In this document: piece after piece, positions 24,331-32,634 of the stretch
How the letters are laid out: each line of letters opens with the position of its first letter
Numbering within the stretch: the stretch's first letter is position 1
NCBI RefSeq assembly: GCF_003416765.1
Contig: NZ_QSNG01000001.1
Location: 1,390,742-1,454,741 of the forward strand
Reading direction: 5' to 3'
DNA from: Paratractidigestivibacter faecalis
GTDB lineage: Bacteria > Actinomycetota > Coriobacteriia > Coriobacteriales > Atopobiaceae
DNA length: 64,000 bases
Program-made: the position numbers and the translations under genes
Notes under the pieces: model-generated
Seen by the model: the letters and a program-made list of their open reading frames with translations, nothing else
What the model was told of the DNA's origin: nothing
Databases searched by the model: none

Positions 24331-24993
24331 ATGCCCAGAGAGTCAAAGAAGGCAAAGGTCGAGCGGGCCGTGGAGGTCTGCCGGCGCCTTGACGAGAAGT
24401 ACGGCCCCGTCGAGTGCTTCCTGGACTACACCAACCCGTTCAGGCTGGTCATCTCCGTGCTTCTCTCTGCGCAGACGACGGACGCCCAGGTAAACCGCGT
24501 AACGCCCGAGCTGTTTCGTCGCTTTCCCACGCCTGAGGCCATGGCCGCCGCAAGCCCCGAGGAGGTAGCAAAGATCATTCGCAGCCTGGGCTTCTACAAG
24601 ACCAAGGCGCGCCACTGCGTGGAGGCGGCCCAGGCCATCGTGGCCGACTTCGGCGGCGAGGTGCCGCACACCATGGCCGAGCTCACGAGCCTGCCCGGCG
24701 TGGGCAGGAAGACCGCCAACATCGTGCTCAACGTGAGCTTTGGCATCGTCGAAGGCATCGCGGTGGACACGCACGTCAACCGCATTGCGCACCGCCTGGG
24801 GCTGAGCCCCAAGACGCACGAGAGTGAGCCGCTCAAGACCGAGCAGGACCTTCTCGCCATCCTGCCGCGCGAGCTGTGGGGGCCGGTCAACCACCAGTGG
24901 ATCCGCCACGGGCGCGACACCTGCACCGCGCGGGCGCCCAAGTGCGATGGGTGCGTGCTCGAGGACATCTGCCCGAGCGCGCACCGCCTCTAG
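24331..24993 (+). CDS. nth: endonuclease III
   Basis: A 220-residue base-excision DNA glycosylase/AP lyase for oxidised pyrimidines. The helix-hairpin-helix 'LPGVGRKTAN' (121-130) carries catalytic Lys127, and Asp146 is in 'VDTHVNR'. The iron-sulfur cluster ligands are Cys198, Cys205, Cys208 and Cys214 (C-X6-C-X2-C-X5-C), all present. GAAGGAG precedes the ATG. It begins a run of four close same-strand genes. Confidence 0.96.
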   Translation: MPRESKKAKVERAVEVCRRLDEKYGPVECFLDYTNPFRLVISVLLSAQTTDAQVNRVTPELFRRFPTPEAMAAASPEEVAKIIRSLGFYKTKARHCVEAAQAIVADFGGEVPHTMAELTSLPGVGRKTANIVLNVSFGIVEGIAVDTHVNRIAHRLGLSPKTHESEPLKTEQDLLAILPRELWGPVNHQWIRHGRDTCTARAPKCDGCVLEDICPSAHRL

Positions 24994-25002
24994 GGAGGCC
25001 CC

Positions 25003-25830
25003 GTGATAGCGAGCCAGATTGTGGTGTGCTTTGCCTTCTTTGGCCTCCTGGGCTGGGTGTTTGAGTCCACGTACTGCTCCCTTGTGGAGAAGCGCTGGTG
25101 CAATCGCGGGTTTTTGTTCGGGCCGGTCTGCCCCATCTACGGCGCCGGGGCGGTGGCGGCCATCCTGGTCTTTGGCGGGCCGGGCGCCGCGGCGGTGCGG
25201 CTTCCCTGGTGGGTGGTGTTCCTGGCCTGCGCCGCGGGTGCGAGCTGCATAGAGTGGGTGACCTCCGTGGTCCTCGAGCGGCTGTTTGGCACCGTCTGGT
25301 GGGACTACTCCGACATGCCGCTCAACCTGCGGGGACGCGTCTGCGTTCCCGCCGCGGCGCTCTTTGGCCTGTGCGGCCTCGGCGTGGTCTACGTGGCCCT
25401 GCCGCTGGCGCGGCAGGTGGTGGCCGCGGTGCCGCCGCTGGCGTTTGAGCTGGCCGCACTGGCCCTTACGGCCGTGCTTGCCGCGGACACCACGCTCACG
25501 GTCTGCACGCTCACCGAGGTGCTGGCCGTGGTCGAGGGCGTCCAGGCGGAGTTTGACCAGCGCATGCAGGCCGCCGTGGAGACCGTCCCGGCGCAGATCC
25601 GCTCCGGGGCGGAGCGCCTGCGCGAGGAGGGCTCGGAGCGTGCGGACCGCCTGCGCGAGGGCGGCGCAGAGTACGCCGAGCGGCTTCGCGAGGTGGCCGG
25701 GCACCTCTCCGCGCGCCAGCAGCACGTCCTCCACAACGCAAGGCGCTTCCGGACCGACCGCATGGGCGCGGCCGCGCGTCGCCTGACCGATGCGCTCGAC
25801 GGCATCGTGCTAGGGAGGGGGCGCAGGTGA
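25003..25830 (+). CDS. putative ABC-transporter type IV (CmpB-like) membrane protein
   Basis: A 275-residue membrane protein of the family known as 'putative ABC transporter permease, type IV' (PF06541-like), based on 'FFGLLGWVFESTYCSL', 'NRGFLFGPVCPIYGAGA', 'IEWVTSVVLERLFGTVWWDYS' and 'NLRGRVCVPAAALFG'. About five membrane helices fill the first 180 residues; the rest is a charged, helical, coiled-coil-like tail rich in Arg, Glu and Ala. GTG start with GGGAGG. It lies 9 bases after nth and overlaps the HD-domain gene by 4 bases. Function is unknown in the family. Confidence 0.8.
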   Translation: MIASQIVVCFAFFGLLGWVFESTYCSLVEKRWCNRGFLFGPVCPIYGAGAVAAILVFGGPGAAAVRLPWWVVFLACAAGASCIEWVTSVVLERLFGTVWWDYSDMPLNLRGRVCVPAAALFGLCGLGVVYVALPLARQVVAAVPPLAFELAALALTAVLAADTTLTVCTLTEVLAVVEGVQAEFDQRMQAAVETVPAQIRSGAERLREEGSERADRLREGGAEYAERLREVAGHLSARQQHVLHNARRFRTDRMGAAARRLTDALDGIVLGRGRR

Positions 25831-26273
25831 GCCCCACGGACGAGGAGCGCTTCTCGCGGCTGGTGGCCGAGGTCGCCGGCGCTGGGCGCGTGCCGCTCAT
25901 GCGAGAGTGCGTGCAGCACGGGCAAGTGAGCACGTGGGAGCACTGCGTGCGCGTTGCGCATGCGAGCCTCGCCATGGCGCGGGCGCTGCGGCTGCGCGTA
26001 AGCGAGCGGGAGCTGGTGCGGGCCGCACTTCTCCACGATTACTTCCTGTACGACTGGCACGAACCCGGACACGTGGGACACGCCACGCAGCACCCGGTCT
26101 TTGCGCTCAGGAACGCCCGCGAGGACTTTGACCTCTCTCCCCTGGAGGAGAACGTCATCGCAAGCCACATGTGGCCGCTGCCGCCGACGCGCGTCCCCCG
26201 GAGCCGCGAGGCCGCGCTGGTGTGCGTGGCAGACAAGTGGTGCTCGCTGGCAGAGACGCTGCTCATGAGGTGA
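25827..26273 (+). CDS. HD domain protein
   Basis: A 148-residue HD-superfamily metal-dependent phosphohydrolase. The metal motif 'HCVRVAHASLAMA', 'LLHDYFLYDW' (HD pair) and 'VIASHMWPL' and a late Asp in 'VCVADKWCSLAE' follow the family order. Its GTG start overlaps the stop of the previous gene (GTGA), and the next gene begins 5 bases after its stop, so it is part of the nth operon. Substrate is unknown. Confidence 0.85.
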   Translation: MSPTDEERFSRLVAEVAGAGRVPLMRECVQHGQVSTWEHCVRVAHASLAMARALRLRVSERELVRAALLHDYFLYDWHEPGHVGHATQHPVFALRNAREDFDLSPLEENVIASHMWPLPPTRVPRSREAALVCVADKWCSLAETLLMR

Positions 26274-26278
26274 GGCGC

Positions 26279-26968
26279 ATGGAGAAGAGGATTGGGCTGG
26301 GCGCAAGGAGCGTCGTGGTGCGGGCCCCCGAGGGGGTGCGCGGGCAGGTGCCGCTGGTGGTCATGCCGGTGTTTCGCGGCGATGGCTCCGAGGTGTGGAG
26401 GCGCTGCCAGGAGCTGGAATGCCCGGCGTTTTCGCTGGTCAGCATTGGTGGGGTGGCATGGGAGCGCGACATGACGCCCTGGGCGGCGGAGCCGGCGACC
26501 AGGCGAGAGTCCGCCTACGAGGGCGGGGCGCCGGCGTTTCTGGCCGAGCTTCTGGACGAGGTGCTTCCCGCCGCCGAGGCCGAGCTTGCGGGCGCGGGCC
26601 TGGGCGTGGCCTGGCGAGGTATTGCCGGCTACTCGCTCGCGGGGCTCTTTGCCCTGTGGAGCACGTGGCAGACCGGCGTGTTCTTGCGCGTGGCGAGCGC
26701 GTCGGGTTCCCTATGGTATGAGGGCTGGCTCGGCTTTGCGCAGGGTCAGGAGCCCGCCGCCTGGCCCGAGCGCGCATATCTCTCGCTGGGGAGCAAGGAG
26801 CACAAGACGCCCAACAGACTAATGCGCAACGTTCGCACGGCTACGGAGCAGACGCGGGACCTTCTTTGCTCCCACGGTGTCGAGTGCACCTTCGAGCTCA
26901 ACCCCGGCAACCACTTCCAGGACCCCGACCTGCGCATGGCCCGCGGAATCCGGTGGATTCTGGACTAG
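26279..26968 (+). CDS. alpha/beta hydrolase (esterase-like)
   Basis: A 229-residue alpha/beta hydrolase resembling IroE/Fes-type esterases. The nucleophile elbow 'GIAGYSLAGLFALW' contains GYSLAG with Ser, and the catalytic His is in 'ELNPGNHFQDPDLR' near the C-terminus. No signal peptide is seen. It is the last gene of the nth-CmpB-HD cluster, 5 bases downstream of the HD gene; the ATG directly follows a short GAGG. The substrate is unknown. Confidence 0.8.
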   Translation: MEKRIGLGARSVVVRAPEGVRGQVPLVVMPVFRGDGSEVWRRCQELECPAFSLVSIGGVAWERDMTPWAAEPATRRESAYEGGAPAFLAELLDEVLPAAEAELAGAGLGVAWRGIAGYSLAGLFALWSTWQTGVFLRVASASGSLWYEGWLGFAQGQEPAAWPERAYLSLGSKEHKTPNRLMRNVRTATEQTRDLLCSHGVECTFELNPGNHFQDPDLRMARGIRWILD

Positions 26969-27016
26969 GCCGGCTGGTATGCGGGGCTCCCGCGGAAGGC
27001 TCCTGCGGGCCCTGGT

Positions 27017-27279
27017 GCGCAGAAGTGACCTTCGTGTGAGGAATTCTGGAGGCGCTGCGCAGAAGTGGCCTTCGTGCGAGTCCGTTTTCGCGAGTTTGCA
27101 GAGATATCAATTAATGAATGAATACGCCATTTTGAAGCCAGCAGGTAGATAAGCTGTCGCCCGCTTTAAAATGCATAGAACAAGCCGATCTGGCGGCCAT
27201 CCACCAGAAACGGGCTCGCACGAAGGCCACTTCTGCACAAGCGAGGGCAAATCACTCACACGAAGGGGACTTCTGTGCA
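27017..27279. repeat. nested inverted-repeat element family D, copy 2
   Basis: Units at 27017-27040 and 27057-27080 are inverted at 27215-27237 and 27255-27279. The 134-base core is markedly A/T-rich with ATATCAATTAATGAATG-like sequence and differs from the core of copy 1 at 15141-15361. It fills most of the 410-base gap between the hydrolase gene and trmL. Confidence 0.85.
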
Positions 27280-27378
27280 GCCCATCCCATTCGCTACCAT
27301 CCTTTGGAGGCGTTAGGCGCTGCACGTTAACTAAAACCCGCCCCAAAGGTCCGCAAGCCCAGACGCGAAAGGCCTCGC

Positions 27379-27963
27379 ATGCTCAACATCGTGCTCTTTG
27401 AACCCGAGATCCCGGCAAACACGGGAAACATCGGCCGGACCTGCGTGGTCACGGGTACAAGGCTTCACCTCGTGGCGCCCCTCGGGTTCTCCCTCGACGA
27501 CCACATGCTCCACCGCGCCGGCCTGGGCTATTGGAGGAGCCTTGACGTCACGGTCTACCAGGGGTGGAATGACTTCCTGGCCCGCAACGAGCTTGCACCC
27601 GACGACGCCCGCCTGCACCTGCTTACCAAGAAGGCCCGCCGCACCTACGCCGAGTCCGCATACGCCGACGGCGACTTCCTCGTCTTTGGCAAGGAGAGCA
27701 CCGGCATTCCCGAGGAGCTGCTGGCCCAGGCACCCGACCGCTGCGAGCGCATTCCCATGCTGACGGACGAGCGGGCCCTCAAGGACGCCGACGCCTGGGA
27801 GACATCCGACGCCGCGCCCGCCAATCACCCCATCCTCCGGCAGGACATCTGCGGCAACTTCGTCAACCCCGACGACTACCGAATCAGCGCCCTCAACCTC
27901 TCCAACGCCGCGGCCATCGTCCTCTACGAGGCCCTTCGCCAGACCGGCTTCCCCGGCATGTGA
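27379..27963 (+). CDS. trmL: tRNA (cytidine(34)-2'-O)-methyltransferase
   Basis: A 194-residue SPOUT methyltransferase that 2'-O-methylates the wobble base of tRNA-Leu. It begins 'MLNIVLFEPEIPANTGNIGRTCV', has 'FGKESTGIPEELL' (motif with the knot glycine and Glu) and the trefoil-knot end 'SALNLSNAAAIVLYEALRQ'. A segment at about 140-155 is slightly longer than usual. AAAGG precedes the ATG. Convergent with the TetM-like gene. Confidence 0.92.
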   Translation: MLNIVLFEPEIPANTGNIGRTCVVTGTRLHLVAPLGFSLDDHMLHRAGLGYWRSLDVTVYQGWNDFLARNELAPDDARLHLLTKKARRTYAESAYADGDFLVFGKESTGIPEELLAQAPDRCERIPMLTDERALKDADAWETSDAAPANHPILRQDICGNFVNPDDYRISALNLSNAAAIVLYEALRQTGFPGM

Positions 27964-27967
27964 CCCT

Positions 27968-28023
27968 CGCAAATTGGGGACGTGTTCGTTTTTGCGCGAA
28001 TTTGAACACGTCCCCAATTTGCG
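27968..28023. terminator. 56-base palindrome of repeat family B acting between convergent genes
   Basis: Perfect 20-base arms, CGCAAATTGGGGACGTGTTC at 27968-27987 and its complement at 28004-28023, with a 16-base T-containing loop. It starts 5 bases after the trmL stop codon and ends beside the stop codon of the TetM-like gene, so it may terminate transcription from both sides. Confidence 0.7.
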
Positions 28024-28026
28024 GGG

Positions 28027-30036
28027 CTAGGACGAGAAGAACGTCGCGTCGGCGGCTCGCCATGGACGGAGGCGGGTGGGATCGTCCTCCACGTGGGCAT
28101 GCGTGGGAACCTCGTCCCACTTCACGGTGTAGCCCGCGCCATGGGAGCAGAAGACGGAGTCGGGGGTGTTGGCCAGGTCGGCGCAGGGGTCGTAGGCGGC
28201 CTCGGCCACCACGCGGTCGGCGTCGTGACATGGCTCGTAGCCCGCAAGCTCAAGTGAGAGCCGCCCCTCCCCTCCGGTGTACGCCATGACCTCCAGCGCG
28301 TATTCCCCCAGCTCAGAGGCGGGAACCTTACCCGCGAGGCAGGCCTCGTCGCCTTCCATCTCCGGCGCGCCAAAGCTCGCGCCCATGCGCGTGAGGTCTG
28401 CCATCGCACGTCCCACCTTGTCCGCGGGAACCTCCAGCTCAAAGGCATACCACGGCTCAAGCAGCACGCACTCGCCCCGCGCTCCCGCCTCCATGAGTCC
28501 CTGTCGCACGGCCCGATACGTTGCCTGCCGGAAGTCCCCTCCCTCGGTGTGCTTGGGATGGGCCCGCCCGGCGCACAGCGTGATCCGCACGTCGGTGAGC
28601 GGTGCGCCCGTGAGCACGCCCAGGTGGTCGCGCTCCATCGCGTTGGTCAGAATGAGCCGCTGCCAGTTGCGGTCCAGCTCGTCCTCGGAGCACTCGGAGC
28701 CAAAGACCACGCCGCTGCCGCGCGGGCCCGGATCAAGGCGCAGGTGGGCCTCGGCGTAGTGCCGCAGCGGCTCAAAGTGGCCGATTCCCATGACAGACGC
28801 GCTTATCGTCTCCTTGTAGAGGATCTTTCCGGGATCAAAGCCCACGTCAAGCCCATAGCGCTCGCGCAGGAGCTCGCGGACCACCTCGAGCTGCACCGAC
28901 CCCATGAGCGAGAGGCCGATCTGCTGCAGCCGCTCGTCCCAGGAGACGCCCAGCATGGGGTCTTCCTCGGAAAGCTGACAAAGCGCTTGGTAGACGGCAT
29001 GAACGTCCGCGCCTCCAGACAGCACGCCATAGGTGAGCACGGGCGCGAGCGTAGGCCGGGCGCCGACAGGCTCCGCCCCCAGGACGTCTCCGGGCCTCAC
29101 GCGCGTGAGCCCCGTGACGGCGCAGGTGCGGCCCGCGGCGACAAGGGCCACCGGCTCGAAGCGCGCACCGGAGTAGATGCGGGCCTCGTTGACCTTCTCG
29201 GACCAGGGACTGCCGCAGGAGACGCCGCTCACCTGCTGCTTTGCGCGCAGCTCGCCGCCCGTTACCTTGAGCCAGGCCAGGCGCTCGCCGCGGTCGGAGC
29301 GCGTCACGCGATACACGCGCGCGGCAAACTCGGACGGCCACGAGCACTCCCCCACCAGGTCCGCAACGCCGTCAAGCAGCTCGGCGACGCCCTCGTTTCT
29401 GAGGGCGGAGCCAAAGAAGCAGGGAAAGACGCGCCGCCCGGAGACCAGGCGGCGAATGGTTGCCGGGGCAAGGCGGCCCGCCTCCAGGTACTCGTCGAGC
29501 GCCGCCTCGTCACTGGTTGCGGCAGCCTCCTGACCTGCGGGGTCCCCGAGCGCGACGGCGTCCACGCACCCCTCCGAGAGCCGACGGCACAGCTCTGCGA
29601 GCAGCACGTCCTTCTCGCCGGCACTGCCTGCGTCGGGGAGAAGGTCGACCTTGTTCACGAAGACGAAGGTTGGGACGCCATGGCGCTCGAGCAGGCGCCA
29701 GAGGGTGCGGGTGTGGCCCTGCACGCCGTCGTTTGCGGCAACCACGAGGATCGCGTAGTCAAGGGCCGCGAGGGTCCGCTCGGCCTCGGCGCCAAAGTCC
29801 ACGTGGCCCGGCGCGTCCACCAGCGTGAGGCGGGCTCCGGCGTGCTCGAGCTCGGCCTGGGCCGCAAAGATGGTGATGCCGCGGTCTCGCTCCATGGCGT
29901 CGGTGTCCAGGTGGGAGTCCCCACGGTCGACGCGGCCGAGGCGTCGGATGCGCCCCGCGTCGTAGAGCATGGCCTCCGCAAGCGTGGTCTTGCCCGCGTC
30001 GACGTGCGCGTATATGCCGATGACTGCCTGTTTCAC
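28027..30036 (-). CDS. TetM-like ribosomal protection GTPase
   Basis: A 669-residue EF-G-like translational GTPase of the TetM/TetW/Otr type. G1 is 'YAHVDAGKTT', G2 'DRGITI', G3 'DAPGHVDF', G4 'NKVD', followed by domains II-V. The C-terminal extension 'SVFCSHGAGYTVKWDEVP' matches a Clostridia/Coriobacteria subgroup of intrinsic TetM-like factors rather than the mobile tet genes, so tetracycline resistance is possible but not established. GTG 30036 with AGAGGA is preferred; a longer reading runs into repeat family B. A GGCGAGAAG word encodes 'AGEKD' in a loop after G4. Its stop is next to the palindrome at 27968-28023. Confidence 0.85.
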   Translation of the reverse strand: MKQAVIGIYAHVDAGKTTLAEAMLYDAGRIRRLGRVDRGDSHLDTDAMERDRGITIFAAQAELEHAGARLTLVDAPGHVDFGAEAERTLAALDYAILVVAANDGVQGHTRTLWRLLERHGVPTFVFVNKVDLLPDAGSAGEKDVLLAELCRRLSEGCVDAVALGDPAGQEAAATSDEAALDEYLEAGRLAPATIRRLVSGRRVFPCFFGSALRNEGVAELLDGVADLVGECSWPSEFAARVYRVTRSDRGERLAWLKVTGGELRAKQQVSGVSCGSPWSEKVNEARIYSGARFEPVALVAAGRTCAVTGLTRVRPGDVLGAEPVGARPTLAPVLTYGVLSGGADVHAVYQALCQLSEEDPMLGVSWDERLQQIGLSLMGSVQLEVVRELLRERYGLDVGFDPGKILYKETISASVMGIGHFEPLRHYAEAHLRLDPGPRGSGVVFGSECSEDELDRNWQRLILTNAMERDHLGVLTGAPLTDVRITLCAGRAHPKHTEGGDFRQATYRAVRQGLMEAGARGECVLLEPWYAFELEVPADKVGRAMADLTRMGASFGAPEMEGDEACLAGKVPASELGEYALEVMAYTGGEGRLSLELAGYEPCHDADRVVAEAAYDPCADLANTPDSVFCSHGAGYTVKWDEVPTHAHVEDDPTRLRPWRAADATFFSS

Positions 30037-30056
30037 GTTCCTCTTCCCGTCGCGTT

Positions 30057-30104
30057 CGCAAATTGGGGACGTGTTCATTTTTGCGCAAAGTCGGGACAGG
30101 TTCG
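30057..30104. repeat. REP-like unit family B, copy 3
   Basis: CGCAAATTGGGGACGTGTTC, TTTTTGCGCAAAGTCGGGACAG and TTCG in order, single-sided (no inverted partner). It lies between the TetM-like start and the LuxR gene end. Confidence 0.85.
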
Positions 30105-30142
30105 TTCCACGGCACGGGCCGCCAGGCACGGGGCCGCCATGC

Positions 30143-31201
30143 CTAGCGGAGCATGTGCGCGGCCAGCTCGGCGCGACTGGAGATGCCCAGCTTGGCATAG
30201 GCGCTCGAGAGGCGGTTCTTCACCGTTCCGCGAGAGACGCCCAGGTGGCGCGCGATCTCGTCGTTGCTCCAGCCACGGCACGCCAGCATGGCCATGGAGA
30301 ACTCCGTGGTGGTGAGGTCGTCCGCCACGTCCTCACCAGAGTCGGGGTTGTGGATGCGCCGCCAGCCATAGCTAAAGCGGTAGGTGATCTCTATCACCCG
30401 CGCAAAGTCCTCCGGGTGCTCGGCCTTGAGGCACGTCTCCACAAGGCCCTGGAGAAGCCCGTGGTGCTCGCCGACCTCCTCGATGAGGCCGTCGGGCTCC
30501 GCCAGCGCCCAGCCTGCCTCGAAGTGCGCCCGGGCACGGGCCACGTCTCTGAGGCTCATGTAGCCCATGGCGGCCACCAGGTGCAGGAAGAGCTCCGAGA
30601 CGGGGTAGCTCCCCTGCCTCATGGCCAGGGCGTTCTCGGCTATCCCCACGCACTGACCGTACTCGCCGGCCAGGTAGCGAGCGTGGGCCAGCACGTAGCT
30701 CGCAAAGAGGCGCAGGCCCTCGGGCAGCGAGGCCGCCAGCGGGTAGAAGTCCTCCGCCGCGTAGGGGCTGGACAGGTGGAGAAGGACGCTCGCGGCGGAG
30801 GCAAAGAGCATGTGGGCCGCCTGCGTGGCGCGGTTCTCGACGGCGGGGGCGGCCACGGCGGCGGCCTCCACGTCGCCCGCGCTCCCCACCGCGGTGGGGC
30901 GCACGATTCCCTCCAGGCACCGGCGAGCGTTGGCGATGCGGTTGAGCGAGAGATTGGCGTATCCGCAGATGAAGCATGCCGAAAGCCTGAGCGCCGGGTC
31001 CGCGGACGCAAGGTAGGGGCCGGCCAGGGCCACGGCCTCCTCGGGCCGGCCGCAGAAGTAGGCCGCCTCGGCCCGGGCCACCTGGCCCTCGTCAGCGTCG
31101 GCTGCGGCAACGGCCTCCAGGGCACCGGCCAGCCCTCCCGGTGCAAAGCACGAGCACATGAGGGGCATGGGCACATGGCCCTCGGCAACGCCATCCTGCA
31201 T
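30143..31201 (-). CDS. LuxR-family transcriptional regulator with helical N-terminal domain
   Basis: A 352-residue regulator with a C-terminal LuxR/NarL helix-turn-helix (about 286-350: 'FSMAMLACRGWSNDEIARHLGVSRGTVKNRLSSAYAKLGIS'). The first 270 residues are Ala/Leu-rich alpha-helical repeats like MalT or tetratricopeptide domains, with no receiver phosphorylation motif. It is divergent from the exported amidohydrolase gene at 31339 with a 137-base gap and probably controls it or itself. The start has an AGAAGGG upstream. Ligand unknown. Confidence 0.82.
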   Translation of the reverse strand: MQDGVAEGHVPMPLMCSCFAPGGLAGALEAVAAADADEGQVARAEAAYFCGRPEEAVALAGPYLASADPALRLSACFICGYANLSLNRIANARRCLEGIVRPTAVGSAGDVEAAAVAAPAVENRATQAAHMLFASAASVLLHLSSPYAAEDFYPLAASLPEGLRLFASYVLAHARYLAGEYGQCVGIAENALAMRQGSYPVSELFLHLVAAMGYMSLRDVARARAHFEAGWALAEPDGLIEEVGEHHGLLQGLVETCLKAEHPEDFARVIEITYRFSYGWRRIHNPDSGEDVADDLTTTEFSMAMLACRGWSNDEIARHLGVSRGTVKNRLSSAYAKLGISSRAELAAHMLR

Positions 31202-31338
31202 GCCCGCCGCCCTTCTCGCTGTGTGGGCCGTCGGAGCAAGGCCCGGATTTGGTCAATTTTAAGCCAAAACGGCACTGTTGCTCCCCCTCCCTCTTCTTCA
31301 CCATGGACAGAAGGACACACGCGAGGTCAGGAGGACCC

Positions 31339-32415
31339 ATGAAACTGGCAAGGCGCATTGCCCTTGGCATCCTCGTCGTCGTTCTCGCCGCATGCGCGGG
31401 AGCCGGCGCCCTCTACGCCAGCCGCATCAAGACAGTAAGCTCCATCCAACAGCTCACAAACTACGACGACGGTTACAACCTTTATTCAATGGACGTTGCG
31501 TACGATTACAGCACGCAGCACATCATCGACTCGGGCATCACCGACAACCAGTCTCTCATAGACGCCGTCCTCAAAGAGTCGCTGCCGCTTCTTCCCGTGA
31601 GCATGAAGGCGCCAGACTTTGGCTGCACCGCCTTCACGGCCCAGGGCTCCGACGGCACCCTCATGGGCCGCAACTACGACTTCAAGCGAGACACCTCCGC
31701 CCTGCTGGTGCGCTGCTCGCCCGCAGACGGCTACCGCTCCATCGGCTTCGCGGCCCTCAACAACGTGGGCGCCGACGTGCCCGACGCCAGCGTCAAGAGC
31801 CGCCTCGCGTGCCTCACGGCCCCCTTCATCTGCCTGGACGGCGTTAACGAGAAGGGCGTCTCCATAGCCGTGCTCACGCTCGACACCGAGCCCACGCACC
31901 AGAGCACGGGCAAGCAGACCATCGCCACCACGCTGGCCATCCGCCTGGTGCTCGACCACGCGGCCACCACCGAGGAGGCCGTGAGCCTGCTGGAGGGCTA
32001 CGACATGTTCGCCAGCTCGGGGCGCGACTACCACTTCTACGTCACCGACGCCTCCGGGGACGGCCGTGTCATCGAGTACGACCCCGCCAGCCCCGACCGC
32101 CCGCTCAAGGCCACGCCCATGCGCGCCATCACCAACTTCTTTGCCCTGTACGCCGACGAGGTTCTGCCCAACCAGAAGAACGGCATCTACGGCCACGGCA
32201 AGGAGCGCTGGGAGGCCGTCGAGGCCGTGCTGGACGCGCACGCCGACGACAATGTGGACGCCGCCTGGGAGGCCCTGCGCGCCTCCTCGCAGGACCCCAA
32301 CCCCCAGGATGTGACGAGCAACACCCAGTGGTCCGTGGTCTACAGCAACACCGGCCTCACCGCCGACATCGCCCTGCGCCGCCACTGGTCCGACGTCACC
32401 CACTTCCAGCTCTAG
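31339..32415 (+). CDS. exported choloylglycine-hydrolase-like (Ntn) amidohydrolase
   Basis: A 358-residue Ntn hydrolase related to choloylglycine hydrolases but exported. The N-terminus has a hydrophobic helix (6-24) with a possible lipobox LAAC at 16-19, then a spacer; the Cys nucleophile is probably Cys96 in 'DFGCTAFTAQ', followed by 'MGRNYDFKRD' (Arg111, Asp114), matching Cys-Arg-Asp of the family, and 'QWSVVYSNTGL' near the end. The ~70-residue preceding segment would have to be removed for activation. AGGAGG precedes the ATG. It differs from the cytoplasmic enzyme at 22600. Likely acts on amides outside the cell. Confidence 0.82.
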   Translation: MKLARRIALGILVVVLAACAGAGALYASRIKTVSSIQQLTNYDDGYNLYSMDVAYDYSTQHIIDSGITDNQSLIDAVLKESLPLLPVSMKAPDFGCTAFTAQGSDGTLMGRNYDFKRDTSALLVRCSPADGYRSIGFAALNNVGADVPDASVKSRLACLTAPFICLDGVNEKGVSIAVLTLDTEPTHQSTGKQTIATTLAIRLVLDHAATTEEAVSLLEGYDMFASSGRDYHFYVTDASGDGRVIEYDPASPDRPLKATPMRAITNFFALYADEVLPNQKNGIYGHGKERWEAVEAVLDAHADDNVDAAWEALRASSQDPNPQDVTSNTQWSVVYSNTGLTADIALRRHWSDVTHFQL

Positions 32416-32424
32416 TCCTCCCCT

Positions 32425-32554
32425 CAAATTGGGGACGTGTTCAAGTTTGCGCAAAGTTGGGACAGGTTCGCCCGCCCCGCCCGCCAGCGGGCGCCGAGAA
32501 CGGCGAGACGAACCTGTCCCCCTTTTGCGCAAAAACGAACACGTCCCCAATTTG
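32425..32554. repeat. full inverted pair of repeat family B
   Basis: CAAATTGGGGACGTGTTC ... TTTGCGCAAAGTTGGGACAG at the left is matched by its complement at the right (CTGTCCC ... GAACACGTCCCCAATTTG), making a 130-base palindromic element with a GC-rich loop. Its right edge abuts the adh promoter. Confidence 0.9.
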
Positions 32555-32557
32555 TGT

Positions 32558-32616
32558 TGTTGACTCGTCAACGTGAACTGGCTAGAATGCCGCTCGCAGA
32601 TGTTGCCTAGTCAACA
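32558..32616 (+). promoter_or_regulatory. promoter with two operator dyads upstream of the alcohol dehydrogenase gene
   Basis: A sigma70-type promoter reads TTGACT (32560-32565), 17-base spacer, TAGAAT (32583-32588). The -35 is embedded in GTTGACTCGTCAAC (32559-32572), a perfect dyad; a second dyad TGTTGCCTAGTCAACA lies at 32601-32616, downstream of the expected start point. The two dyads share TGTTGAC-N2-GTCAACA and have centres 43 bases apart. This is the layout of a repressor that blocks the promoter. Confidence 0.75.
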
Positions 32617-32634
32617 ATTGAGAGGACCATCCCC

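Noticed and set aside
32425-32554. The 130-base palindrome as a riboswitch or protein-coding gene
   Set aside because: It is a symmetric copy pair of repeat family B and has no conserved riboswitch motif or reading frame.
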